From the NCBI RefSeq assembly GCF_020741395.1, contig NZ_DYZA01000075.1:1-35156 (forward strand): DNA of 35,156 bases, written 5' to 3'. A program made the translations under genes and the position numbers. The DNA is from Mailhella massiliensis (lineage in GTDB: Bacteria > Desulfobacterota > Desulfovibrionia > Desulfovibrionales > Desulfovibrionaceae). Each line of letters starts with the position of its first letter. Position 1 is the stretch's first letter. Of the stretch, positions 23,586 to 30,987 are shown piece by piece. The notes under the pieces are model-generated. The model had not been told where the DNA came from and searched no databases. It saw only the letters and a program-made list of their open reading frames with translations.

Positions 23586-23963
23586 CTACAGAACGGCGAC
23601 GGCTTCCACTTCCACGCGGGCGCCCTTGGGCAGGGCGGCCACGGCCACGCAGGAGCGGGCGGGGGCGTCGGAAGCGAAGGTTTCGGCATACACGGCGTTC
23701 ACGGCCTGGAAGTCGGCCATGTCGGTGAGAAACACCGTGGTCTTCACCACGTTGTCGACGGTGAAGCCGGCGGCGGCAAGCACGGCCTTCATGTTCTTCA
23801 GAGCCTGGGCGGCCTGTTCCTTCACATCAGCGGAAACGAGTTCGCCGGTGGCGGGGTTCATGCCGATCTGGCCGGAAAGATACAGGGTGTCGCCGGCCTT
23901 CACGGCCTGGGAATAGGGGCCGATAGCCGCAGGGGCATCGGCGGAAAAGACGATGTTTTTCAT
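23586..23963 (-). CDS. ridA: Reactive imine/enamine deaminase RidA
   Basis: RidA hydrolyses reactive enamine and imine intermediates released by PLP-dependent lyases such as threonine or serine dehydratase, so protecting other PLP enzymes. The 125-residue sequence is canonical: SADAPAAIGPYSQAVKAGDTLYLSGQIG (residues 7-34), then NMKAVLAAAGFTVDNVVKTTVFLTDM. The active-site Arg103 (ARSCVAVAALPKGARVEVEA) and Glu120 are present. It lies 72 bp downstream of the second osmC gene and is followed by a terminator. Proximity to a PLP enzyme and an imine-forming dehydrogenase fits its function well. Confidence 0.96.
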   Translation of the reverse strand: MKNIVFSADAPAAIGPYSQAVKAGDTLYLSGQIGMNPATGELVSADVKEQAAQALKNMKAVLAAAGFTVDNVVKTTVFLTDMADFQAVNAVYAETFASDAPARSCVAVAALPKGARVEVEAVAVL

Positions 23964-24035
23964 GGAATCGCTCCTTGCGTGTTATGCCGGGAAAGAGGCT
24001 CGGGAGTCCCTTTCTCGGAAGATCCTGCGTTTATA

Positions 24036-24446
24036 TCAGCGTTTCCAGTTGAACACAAATACCTGTTCCACATCGGGATGCAGGCTGAGGTGCACGGGGC
24101 AGGTATGCGCGCAGTGCTCGATGGCGGCCTTCTGGCGGTCGGTGTATTCGCGGTCGGGCATGTCGAGAATGACTTCAATCTTGCCGATGCGGCGGGGATT
24201 GGCGCTCATCACCTTGGTGATGGAGATTTCCGTACCCGTTACATCCACATCGTGCTGCTTGGCGTAGATGCCGATGATAGTCATGCAGCAGGAGGCCAGG
24301 GCCGTGGCACAGAGGTCGGTGGGGGAAAAGGCTTCGCCCTTGCCGTTGTTGTCTACGGGAGCGTCGGTGATGATGGTGGTGTTGCTCGCGATGTGCGTGC
24401 ATTCGACGCGCAGGTCGCCCAGATATTTAGCCTTCATGTTAGCCAT
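24036..24446 (-). CDS. OsmC-family protein, copy 2 (YhfA-like)
   Basis: The 136-residue protein has the OsmC core FSPTDLCATALASCCMTIIGIYAKQ (residues 40-64), with Cys53/Cys54 in the peroxidatic region. HCAHTCPVHLSLHPDV holds C116, the likely resolving cysteine. It is only distantly similar to the first OsmC-family protein in this window and resembles the YhfA branch. The start at 24446 follows AAGGAG by six bases. Three tandem 7-bp repeats with GTnnAC cores lie about 110-130 bp upstream, so the GntR regulator encoded next to it may control it. ridA follows on the same strand. Confidence 0.9.
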   Translation of the reverse strand: MANMKAKYLGDLRVECTHIASNTTIITDAPVDNNGKGEAFSPTDLCATALASCCMTIIGIYAKQHDVDVTGTEISITKVMSANPRRIGKIEVILDMPDREYTDRQKAAIEHCAHTCPVHLSLHPDVEQVFVFNWKR

Positions 24447-24556
24447 AGAGAACTCCTTTCTCTGGGGTGCCCAGAGCTGTTGCATGTGACGGGGAAGACG
24501 CATGCCGCGCGGAATTTACCGCGTTTTAAGCAAGCAATACCGGTATCCGCATATTT

Positions 24557-24578
24557 AGTCAACTGTCTACTGTCGACA
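24557..24578 (-). promoter_or_regulatory. Tandem GTnnAC operator candidates before osmC copy 2
   Basis: Plus strand 24557-24577 reads AGTCAAC, TGTCTAC, TGTCGAC: three consecutive 7-bp units with the pattern [A/T]GTC-N-AC. The last forms the palindrome TGTCGACA (24571-24578). Read on the minus strand, the first unit gives TTGACT, a possible -35 box with a weak TATTGC 16 bp on. Sites of the form T-GT-nn-AC-A are typical for GntR proteins of the FadR/FCD group. Confidence 0.55.
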
Positions 24579-24613
24579 AAAGCGGCAGGTCCGCGCCTTT
24601 TCTGGAGCGGCGT

Positions 24614-25318
24614 TCACTCGGTGGGGAAGTGGGCGTCGCCCTTCTTGCGGCGCGCGGGCTTCTGCCTGTCGCAGAAACAGGCGAGCCTGCCCACGGATTC
24701 GGCGTAATGGGCGCGTATGGTCTTGCGTATGCGGTCCGGGTCGCGGGAGCAGAGCGCCTCGTAGATGCGGTTGTGCCTGTCGAAAAGCTCCTCCGGGGTG
24801 TAGATGGTACGCCATTCCTGGTAGAGGAGAAATTTCGAGATTACCCGGCTGAAACGCGAGGCCAGGGAACGGAGCAGGGCGTTGTCGGAAAGGCCGAGTA
24901 TGGTTTCATGGAACTGTGTCCCGAGGTCGGCGTGTTCTTCGTAGCTGTCTCCGGAGGCGACGGCGGCGCGCATTTCGTCCATGAGCGAGGTGAGCCTCGC
25001 CTGTACCTGCGGGGGCATGTGTTCTGCGGCGAGGACGGCTGCCTCGCTTTCAAGTATGGCGCTCAGCTCATAGTTGGCGCGTATCTTTTCCGGCGTGAGT
25101 ATGGTGACGCACTTCCCCCTTTTGGGGTGCGACATGAGCAGCCCTTCGGCTTCCAGGTGATGCAGAGCCTCGCGCACCGGGGCGCGGCTTATGCCGCATT
25201 CTTCGGCCAGGGCTGCTTCTCCCACGGGGTCGCCGGGCCTGAGTTTGCCGCTGCGGATGCGCTGCATGATAAGCTGTGCGACTTTTTCGCTGTAGGTTGT
25301 TTTGTTGAACTGCTGCAC
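24614..25318 (-). CDS. GntR-family (FCD) transcriptional regulator, GTG start
   Basis: The N-terminal winged helix-turn-helix (about 8-72) has EAALAEECGISRAPVREALHHL (residues 34-55) and the wing PKRGKCVTIL. The C-terminal FCD domain (about 80-210) holds the metal or ligand residues D131, H137, H182 and H204. Regulators of this class respond to small carboxylates or amino acids. The start codon is GTG at 25318 after TGGAGGT; the overlapping ATG two bases earlier is out of frame. The C-terminal tail KPARRKKGD is unusually basic. It is flanked by OsmC/RidA genes and a YbaK-family gene and lies near GTCGAC sites on both sides, so it is the obvious candidate local regulator. The ligand is unknown. 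Confidence 0.93.
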   Translation of the reverse strand: MQQFNKTTYSEKVAQLIMQRIRSGKLRPGDPVGEAALAEECGISRAPVREALHHLEAEGLLMSHPKRGKCVTILTPEKIRANYELSAILESEAAVLAAEHMPPQVQARLTSLMDEMRAAVASGDSYEEHADLGTQFHETILGLSDNALLRSLASRFSRVISKFLLYQEWRTIYTPEELFDRHNRIYEALCSRDPDRIRKTIRAHYAESVGRLACFCDRQKPARRKKGDAHFPTE

Positions 25319-25629
25319 ATGACCTCCAGGCAGGTTCGCGTACCGGCTGCGGACGGCGCCGGCTTCCGTCCGGCCGGGCCATGAGGGCGTACGCCTCCGT
25401 CTTTGCGGCGGAAGTCTGCCGCTAAAGCCTCACTCATGGCAGGTGGAAAAAAGCCTGAAGAACGACCTCGCCCCGGGAGCGTTCCCTTTGTCTCTTCTGC
25501 AAACATCCCCCCACATGCACTCTTCCCTCTGTGCGAAGGCGGGCAGCAAGGGCCGTTTTCCGCGGGAAGGGAGACGCGGCTTTTCGGGCTTCTCAGGCGG
25601 AGGCATTTTAGTCCATGGGCCGGGCCATG
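25319..25629 (-). other. Long leader region of the GntR gene, no gene seen
   Basis: The 311 bp between the gntR start and the ybaK stop contain no supportable protein. They probably form the untranslated leader from the promoter at 25605-25633. A near-palindrome with the 10-bp core GGCGTACGCC lies at 25386-25395. No riboswitch was recognised. Confidence 0.45.
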
Positions 25630-25633
25630 TCAA
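25605..25633 (-). promoter_or_regulatory. Predicted sigma-70 promoter of the GntR gene
   Basis: Read on the minus strand, TTGACA (plus 25633-25628) and TAAAAT (25610-25605) are separated by exactly 17 bp. The -35 box overlaps the last codons of the ybaK-family gene. The predicted start near 25598 would give a leader of about 280 nt. Confidence 0.7.
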
Positions 25634-26139
25634 AAGGTTCTGCGCCGTTGCTGGCCGGACAGATCCCCCGGAATCGGAGAAATAAGGCTCAGCGCGGAAG
25701 GATGCAAGGCCGCCACCATGCCGCGCACTCCGGCATTGATGTAAAGGATCGGCAATTCCAGAAGCGTTTCCTGCACAAAGACGGGCAGAGGCGTCTTCAG
25801 TCCGAAGGGACAGATGCCTCCGGGCATGTAGCCGGTGAGGGCGAAAGCCGTGTCCGGGGATGAGGGCAGGAGGCGGCGTATGCCGGAAAGGCGCTCAAGC
25901 TTGTGCATGGAAACGCGTTCGTCTCCATGTATGAGCGCCATGACGGCAAGCCTCTCTTCTCCTTCAAGCCCGTTGTCGAACACAAGGCTTTTGACCACGA
26001 GGTGCTCGTCCACCCCGAGCTTTTCCGCCGCGTCGCGGGTACCGCCGTGTTCCTCATAGGCGTACTTCAGGCCGGCCGCCTCCATGCCTGCCGCGTGCAG
26101 TATGCGCAGCGCCGGGGCCTCGTTGAACATGTCCGTCAT
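25630..26139 (-). CDS. YbaK/EbsC-family aminoacyl-tRNA deacylase-like protein
   Basis: Proteins of this family hydrolyse mischarged aminoacyl-tRNAs, for example Cys-tRNA(Pro). The 169-residue protein shows the catalytic lysine in VVKSLVF (about residues 48-54), GYMPGGICPFG at about 103-113, and the terminal pattern PVFVQETLLELPILYINAGVRG (split over 118-139). The Asp commonly seen in the PVFVDE segment is Gln here. Substrate specificity cannot be read from the sequence. The start at 26139 has AAGGAAAAAGG upstream. It is divergent from the PLP-enzyme gene and shares a regulatory region with it. Confidence 0.87.
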   Translation of the reverse strand: MTDMFNEAPALRILHAAGMEAAGLKYAYEEHGGTRDAAEKLGVDEHLVVKSLVFDNGLEGEERLAVMALIHGDERVSMHKLERLSGIRRLLPSSPDTAFALTGYMPGGICPFGLKTPLPVFVQETLLELPILYINAGVRGMVAALHPSALSLISPIPGDLSGQQRRRTF

Positions 26140-26175
26140 GCCTTTTTCCTTCTCTGGAGGAAAATTCCGCAGTTA

Positions 26176-26197
26176 TGTCGACAAAAAACTGTCGACC
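26176..26197 (+). promoter_or_regulatory. Paired GTCGAC operator candidates in the divergent region
   Basis: TGTCGACA (26176-26183) and TGTCGACC (26190-26197) have centres 14 bp apart and lie just upstream of the -35 box at 26202. The first shares an 11-nt identity, TGTCGACAAAA, with the site at 24571-24581. The second shares the 9-mer ACTGTCGAC with the same locus. Confidence 0.6.
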
Positions 26198-26201
26198 GAT
26201 A

Positions 26202-26230
26202 TTGACAAGATGTTTTTCTTTTCACATACT
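26202..26230 (+). promoter_or_regulatory. Predicted sigma-70 promoter of the PLP-enzyme gene
   Basis: A perfect TTGACA (26202-26207) and CATACT (26225-26230) are separated by 17 bp, 85 bp before the start codon of the threonine synthase-like gene. The -10 lies inside an 8-bp inverted repeat. Confidence 0.65.
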
Positions 26231-26242
26231 GGACGTGAAAAG
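26218..26242 (+). repeat. Inverted repeat over the -10 of the PLP-enzyme promoter
   Basis: CTTTTCAC (26218-26225) and GTGAAAAG (26235-26242) form a perfect 8-bp inverted repeat with a 9-bp gap. It covers the predicted -10 and the transcript start. Such placement suits a repressor operator. Confidence 0.6.
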
Positions 26243-26315
26243 GCAAGAGCTGGGGCCTTCCCGTATGGGCGGCCATGAACTATGGTGTTAACCTTCTTAT
26301 TTTCCAGGAGAAAAT

Positions 26316-27548
26316 ATGAACGCTGAATGTACGGGCCTTGTTTGCCGCGATTGCGGAACGCATATCGCCGAATCCGAGTTTTCCCTTTCCTGCCCCAGGT
26401 GCGGCGCTCCCATGCGCGTTGCCTTCGCGCCGGGATCCATCCGTGAAGCGCTGAAGGACGGTATGCCCGCCTATGACGACCGCTCTTATCTCTATCAGTG
26501 GCGTTCCATACTGCCCATTTCCGACGAGTCTCTCATCGACAAAGTGAGCCTCGGCGAAAGAGAGGCTTCGCTTCTGCGTTCCCACCGCTACGGGCCTTCG
26601 CGCGGCATCAGGGAGCTTTATTTCAAGATCGAGCAGGGGCCCACCCTTTCCCTGAAAGACAGGGGGACGGCTCTTTGCGTCATCAAGGCCTTGGAAACGG
26701 GCAGCAAGACCGTATGCCTCGCCTCTTCGGGCAACAACGCGGCCAGCGTGTCGGCCTACGGTTCCCGCGCGGGGCTGCGGCCCGTGGTTTTCGTGCAGAA
26801 GCATGTTTCCCCGGCCAAGATATTCAAGAGCCTCGTATACGGCGGTAAGGTAGTGCGCATCGACGGCGACATGGCCGCCGCGAGCCGCGTCTGCGCGGAA
26901 ATGGTGCGGGAGAAGGGCTGGTACCAGTGCGGCGGGCCCAACCCCTACCGTGTGGCGGGCAAGCGCACCTTCGCCTACGGCATAGTGCAGCAGCTCGGCC
27001 GCGTGCCGGACACCGTGCTCATCCCCTGCGGCGGCGGCGCGGGCATGGTGGCCGCCTACGACGGCTTTTCCGAAATGCTGGAAGCCGGCATCATCGAGCG
27101 CATGCCGCGCCTTGTCGGCGTGCAGCTGGAAGCCTGCTGTCCTACATACACGGCGTTCCATGCCGGAAAGGATGTGGTTGTCCCCGTGGAAAAGAAGCCC
27201 TCCCTTTCCGACGCAATCATGAACAACAATCCCTACTGGGGTAAGTATTGCCTTGAGGCCGTGCGCAGCACGGGCGGTACCATGATCACCGTTTCGGATG
27301 AGGATTTCATCCGTACCATCCGGGCCCTAGGGCGCGAGGAAGGTATTTTCACGGAACCTGCCGGCTCCGTGTCCGTGGCGGCGCTGGAGAAGCTCGTCAA
27401 GGTTCCCGGCTTTGAAGACCCGGGCCTTACGGTCTGCAATCTCACCGGCCACGGCCTGAACGCTCCGCAGGTGGCCACAAGCGACAAGGAATCCCCCGAG
27501 GCCGTGGAGGCCACGCTGAGCGCGGTGGAAGCGTTCCTCGGAGAATAG
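26316..27548 (+). CDS. Threonine synthase-like PLP-dependent enzyme with zinc ribbon
   Basis: This fold-type II PLP enzyme resembles threonine synthase but may act as a lyase, deaminase or ammonia-lyase on another amino acid. Residues 1-30 form a zinc ribbon (C10, C13, C26, C29). The PLP lysine is K114 in SLKDRGTA; SSGNNAASVSAYG follows as the substrate or cofactor loop, and the phosphate-binding loop reads PCGGGAGM. Length is 410 residues. No homoserine dehydrogenase or homoserine kinase gene is adjacent. Instead there are a ridA gene, an aspartate dehydrogenase-like gene and carboxylate transporters. This context favours a catabolic reaction producing an enamine. The start is fixed by CAGGAG. 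Its promoter carries operator candidates. Confidence 0.87.
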   Translation: MNAECTGLVCRDCGTHIAESEFSLSCPRCGAPMRVAFAPGSIREALKDGMPAYDDRSYLYQWRSILPISDESLIDKVSLGEREASLLRSHRYGPSRGIRELYFKIEQGPTLSLKDRGTALCVIKALETGSKTVCLASSGNNAASVSAYGSRAGLRPVVFVQKHVSPAKIFKSLVYGGKVVRIDGDMAAASRVCAEMVREKGWYQCGGPNPYRVAGKRTFAYGIVQQLGRVPDTVLIPCGGGAGMVAAYDGFSEMLEAGIIERMPRLVGVQLEACCPTYTAFHAGKDVVVPVEKKPSLSDAIMNNNPYWGKYCLEAVRSTGGTMITVSDEDFIRTIRALGREEGIFTEPAGSVSVAALEKLVKVPGFEDPGLTVCNLTGHGLNAPQVATSDKESPEAVEATLSAVEAFLGE

Positions 27549-27604
27549 TGTATCAGGCAAGGTTTTGCGATGCAGCGCACTTTCATCACCTTCAGGAGGT
27601 CAGT

Positions 27605-28567
27605 ATGAAAAAGTTGTCCTTCATCATCGCTCCGTTCATGGCCCTTTCGCTTTGCATGGGCGCCACGGCGCAGGCTGCGGACTATCCCGCCAAGCCCATC
27701 ACGCTTATGACGGCCTTCAATGCCGGCGGCGGCAGCGACGTGAGCCACCGTCTCATTGAAAAATATGCCCGCGGCGTCATTTCCCAGCCCATCGTGGTGA
27801 CGTACAAGCCCGGCGCGGGCGGCGAAGTGGGCTGGACGTGGCTCATCAGCGCAAGGCCCGACGGCTACACCGTGGGCGGCGTGGACCTTCCTCACATCGT
27901 GCTTCAGCCCCTGCTTCGCGCCGAAGGACAGCCCGGCTACAAGACCGAGCAGCTCAACCCCCTGTGCAACCTCGTCTTCGACCCCGACGTGATCATGGTC
28001 AGGCAGGACAGCCCCTTCAAAACGCTGGAAGAGCTCATCGCCTATGCCAAGGCCAACCCCGGCAAGCTGAAGGTCGGCACCGTGGGCAAGTTCACCGGCG
28101 ACCACCTCTTCCTCATGCAGATTGAAAAGCTCACCGGCACCCAGTTCACCCAGGTGCCCTACCCCGGCGGCGGCAAGGCTGCCCCCGCGCTTTTGAGCGG
28201 CGAAGTGGACTGCTACTTCGGCTCCACCTCCAACTTCCTGCGTATGGAAGGCGCCCGCGGCCTGGCTATCGCCACCAAGGAACGCTACGACCTCTGCCCC
28301 GACGTGCCTACCTTCGCGGAACAGGGCTACACGCTGGAATCGGCCAAGTATCGCGGCATCGCCACGCCTCCCAAGTTCCCTGCCGAAGCGCAGAAGTACC
28401 TGGAAGCCAAGCTGGCCGAGCTCTGCGCCAATCCTGAATATCAGGAAGCCGTGCGCGGCGCGGGCCTGACTCCGTACTATACGGACGGTAAGGAATTCGG
28501 CGAAATCATCAAGAGGGAAAAGGAAAAGGCCGTCAACGTCCTGAAGACCTACGGCTTCATTAAGTAA
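27605..28567 (+). CDS. tctC: TTT transporter periplasmic binding protein (TctC family), copy 1
   Basis: TctC-family proteins capture a carboxylated ligand in the periplasm and deliver it to the TctA-TctB membrane complex. The 320-residue precursor has a signal peptide cleaved near residue 24 (TAQA|ADYP). The mature start DYPAKPITLMTAFNAGGGSD is a family hallmark. GAGGEVGWTWLISARPDGYT and VGTVGKFTGDH follow. It begins 56 bp after the PLP-enzyme gene with an AGGAGG site, so both are probably co-transcribed. A GC-rich hairpin after the stop may keep binding-protein levels above those of the membrane subunits. The ligand is unknown. Confidence 0.95.
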   Translation: MKKLSFIIAPFMALSLCMGATAQAADYPAKPITLMTAFNAGGGSDVSHRLIEKYARGVISQPIVVTYKPGAGGEVGWTWLISARPDGYTVGGVDLPHIVLQPLLRAEGQPGYKTEQLNPLCNLVFDPDVIMVRQDSPFKTLEELIAYAKANPGKLKVGTVGKFTGDHLFLMQIEKLTGTQFTQVPYPGGGKAAPALLSGEVDCYFGSTSNFLRMEGARGLAIATKERYDLCPDVPTFAEQGYTLESAKYRGIATPPKFPAEAQKYLEAKLAELCANPEYQEAVRGAGLTPYYTDGKEFGEIIKREKEKAVNVLKTYGFIK

Positions 28568-28574
28568 CGTCTTC

Positions 28575-28605
28575 GCCGGGGGAGGGCTTCGGCTTTCTCC
28601 CGGCC
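28575..28605 (+). promoter_or_regulatory. Hairpin between tctC and tctA
   Basis: GCCGGGGGAG (from 28575) pairs, with two unpaired G, with CTCCCGGC (28597-28604), enclosing a GGC-TTCG-GCT inner stem. T-rich sequence (CTTTGCTTTTG) follows, so it could be a partial terminator or a 3' stabiliser for tctC mRNA. Confidence 0.5.
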
Positions 28606-28686
28606 TTTGCTTTTGCCGCCCGGACTTCAGGGGCACGATGCCGACCGGGCCGGTTCCGCTTCTTACGGAAATGCAGCGAGGCGCGT

Positions 28687-30198
28687 ATGTTTGATATCTC
28701 GGTCGTCCTTTCCAATCTTTTTGAACCGATGACGCTGCTGCTCATGGCGCTGAGCGCTTGCTTCGGCATCATCATGGGTGCCGTACCCGGTCTTTCCGGT
28801 ACGCTCGGCATCGCGCTTCTTCTGCCGTTCACTTTCGGCCTGGAACCCGGAGTCGCATTGCTCATGCTTGGTTCCGTATATTGCGGTTCGGAATACGGCG
28901 GAAGTATCCCGAGCATACTCATCAACACGCCCGGTACGGCGGCGGCGCTGTGTACCACCTTCGACGGGCATACCATGGCGCAGAACGGGCAGGCGCAGAA
29001 AGCGCTGCTCACCGCGCTCATCTCCTCCGTGTTCGGCGGGCTTTTCGGGGTATGCGCGCTTGTCTTTCTGTCCATTCCCCTGGCCCATGTGGCCATGAGC
29101 TTCGGCGCGCCGGAGCAGTTCTGGCTCTGCGTGTTCGCGCTGACCATCATTGCCTCCCTTTCTTCCGGGCAGGTGCTCAAGGGCATCATCGGCGCGCTGC
29201 TCGGCCTTCTTTTCGCCTGCGTGGGCATGGACCCCATCACCGGTATTCCCCGCTTCACCTTCAATACCATGGAGCTCATGAACGGCATCAACGTGGTGCC
29301 CGCGCTCATAGGGCTCTTCGCCATTCCCCAGGCGCTCATGCTGCTCAAGCCTGCGGGTGAGCACGGCGGCATGGCCCCGTACCGGCCCGCTCCCGGCGTG
29401 TTCTGGCAGACCCTCAAGGACTTTTTCCGCCGCATCTGGGTGGTGGGCGTCGCCGGCGTGGTGGGGCTCATTATCGGTATCATGCCCGGTGCGGGCGGCA
29501 ACATCGCCACCTTCATCGCCTACAACGAGACCAAGCGTTTTTCCCGCAATCCCGACAAGTTCGGTACCGGCATCATGGAAGGCATCATGGCGCCTGAAGT
29601 GTGCAACAATGCCGTAGTCGGCGGCGCGCAGATTCCCATGCTCACCCTGGGTATTCCCGGCAGCGCCCCCGCCGCCGTTATGCTCGGCGCGCTCATGACG
29701 CATGGTCTGAAGCCCGGCTTCTCCCTGTTCACCGAGCAGAGCGACGTGGTCTTCACCTACTTCATAGGCCTTTTCCTCGCCAACATCATGATCCTCGTTC
29801 TCGGCATGGTGCTGGTACGCATTTTCGTGCGGGTGCTGCAGATTCCCCAGAACTTCCTGGTGGTGGCCATTATCGCCATGTCCGTGGTGGGCGCGTATTC
29901 CATCAGCACTTCCGCCATGGACGTCATTTCCATGTGCGTGGGCGGCATCATCGGCTACATCCTCATCCGCTACAAGTTCGGCGTGGCTCCCATGGCCCTC
30001 GGGCTCATCCTCGGCGGCATGATGGAAGAAGGATTCAAGCTTTCCCTGCATCTCGGTGCGGCGGAAGGCAACGTGGTCATGTTCTTCTTCTCCCGGCCCC
30101 AGAGCCTCGTGCTCATAGCCCTCACCGTGCTTTCCCTCGTCTATTCCATCTGGAAGGAAATCTCCGCCGCCCGCAAGGCCGAGCATGCCGCAGGATAA
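28687..30198 (+). CDS. tctA: TTT transporter large membrane subunit (TctA family), copy 1
   Basis: TctA is the main channel-forming subunit of tripartite tricarboxylate transporters. The 503-residue protein is almost entirely hydrophobic, with about 11-12 membrane spans. It carries two related glycine/proline motifs in an internal duplication: GAVPGLSGTLGIALLLPFTF (31-50) and GIMPGAGGNIATFIAYNETK (about 262-281). YCGSEYGGSIPSILINTPGT is another conserved family segment. It begins 119 bp after tctC and ends 10 bp before tctB. Confidence 0.96.
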   Translation: MFDISVVLSNLFEPMTLLLMALSACFGIIMGAVPGLSGTLGIALLLPFTFGLEPGVALLMLGSVYCGSEYGGSIPSILINTPGTAAALCTTFDGHTMAQNGQAQKALLTALISSVFGGLFGVCALVFLSIPLAHVAMSFGAPEQFWLCVFALTIIASLSSGQVLKGIIGALLGLLFACVGMDPITGIPRFTFNTMELMNGINVVPALIGLFAIPQALMLLKPAGEHGGMAPYRPAPGVFWQTLKDFFRRIWVVGVAGVVGLIIGIMPGAGGNIATFIAYNETKRFSRNPDKFGTGIMEGIMAPEVCNNAVVGGAQIPMLTLGIPGSAPAAVMLGALMTHGLKPGFSLFTEQSDVVFTYFIGLFLANIMILVLGMVLVRIFVRVLQIPQNFLVVAIIAMSVVGAYSISTSAMDVISMCVGGIIGYILIRYKFGVAPMALGLILGGMMEEGFKLSLHLGAAEGNVVMFFFSRPQSLVLIALTVLSLVYSIWKEISAARKAEHAAG

Positions 30199-30208
30199 GG
30201 AGGATGCC

Positions 30209-30661
30209 ATGAACAACAGCCGTATTGTCGACGTCAGCTGCGCCGTTGTCGTCATTCTGTTCTGTCTTCTGATGCGCACCCAGCTTACGCACATTCCGCA
30301 GGAAGGCTATATCTTCCCCATGTGCGTCATCTACCTTCTCATGGGGGCGAGCGCGCTGCTGGCCTTGCGTGCCCTGCTGACCACCAAGGGCCCGCACATG
30401 ACGTTCTTCGCGGGCATTCCGGTCATGCGCTGGTGCGTCATTTCCCTGATCTTCGTGGCACAGTGCCTGGGAGCCATGTATCTTTCCTTCAAGATATTCA
30501 TGGGGCTCGGCATGCTTTCCGTCATATTCCTTCTGGAAACGAAACATACGTTGAAGAGCACGGTGATCAACGTGCTGTATGTGGCCTTCTTCCTCGTGTT
30601 CTTCCAGCTCTTCTTCACCAATATCATGCATATCTACTTCCCGGAGAACCTCTTCTACTAG
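30209..30661 (+). CDS. tctB: TTT transporter small membrane subunit (TctB family), copy 1
   Basis: TctB is the small four-span subunit that pairs with TctA. The 150-residue protein begins MNNSRIVDVSCAVVVILFCL and shows four hydrophobic segments, including FPMCVIYLLMGASALLALRAL and VAFFLVFFQLFFT. I chose 30209 (ATAAGGAGG upstream) over an ATG eight codons earlier inside the spacer. TctB proteins are poorly conserved, so the call rests largely on size, topology and position directly after tctA. A small terminator follows. Confidence 0.88.
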   Translation: MNNSRIVDVSCAVVVILFCLLMRTQLTHIPQEGYIFPMCVIYLLMGASALLALRALLTTKGPHMTFFAGIPVMRWCVISLIFVAQCLGAMYLSFKIFMGLGMLSVIFLLETKHTLKSTVINVLYVAFFLVFFQLFFTNIMHIYFPENLFY

Positions 30662-30987
30662 AGGGGCGCCGGAAAGAGTCCGGCATGTCTTCCCGCTTTC
30701 TGGAGGAGGCGGCGAAGCATCCCGGGGAACATGTCAGGGGAAAAAGGGGCGCCGGACAGCCGGCGCTTTTCCCCGGCGGGCGTGCTCTGCCCCCGGGTCG
30801 CCAGGCCCGGGTGCGCCCGCGTGCATCGTCTGTGCGGAACAGACCGGAAGCGGGAAGTGACGAAGCGTCGCCACGGGCGGCAGTCGCCGGAGACGGTCCT
30901 TTCTCGTCCCGCCTGCCCGTCCGGCAGGGGATCCAGCCCGCGCAACGTGCCACACAGAAGAAAACTCAGGAAGCAACGGAGTGTTTC
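30662..30987 (+). other. Gap between tctB and the M20 gene with terminator-like stem
   Basis: The 326 bp contain no supportable protein. GCGCCGG (30749-30755) pairs with CCGGCGC (30760-30766) around ACAG and is followed by TTTT. I see no convincing sigma-70 promoter for the M20 gene. It starts after CGGAG. Confidence 0.45.
30749..30770 (+). terminator. Probable terminator of the first TTT operon
   Basis: A 7-bp perfect GC stem with an ACAG loop and a four-base T run lies 88 bp after the tctB stop. Confidence 0.55.

Noticed and set aside
30322..30987. In-frame extension upstream of the M20 gene
   Set aside because: It overlaps tctB in another frame and crosses a terminator stem; family similarity starts only after the ATG at 30988.
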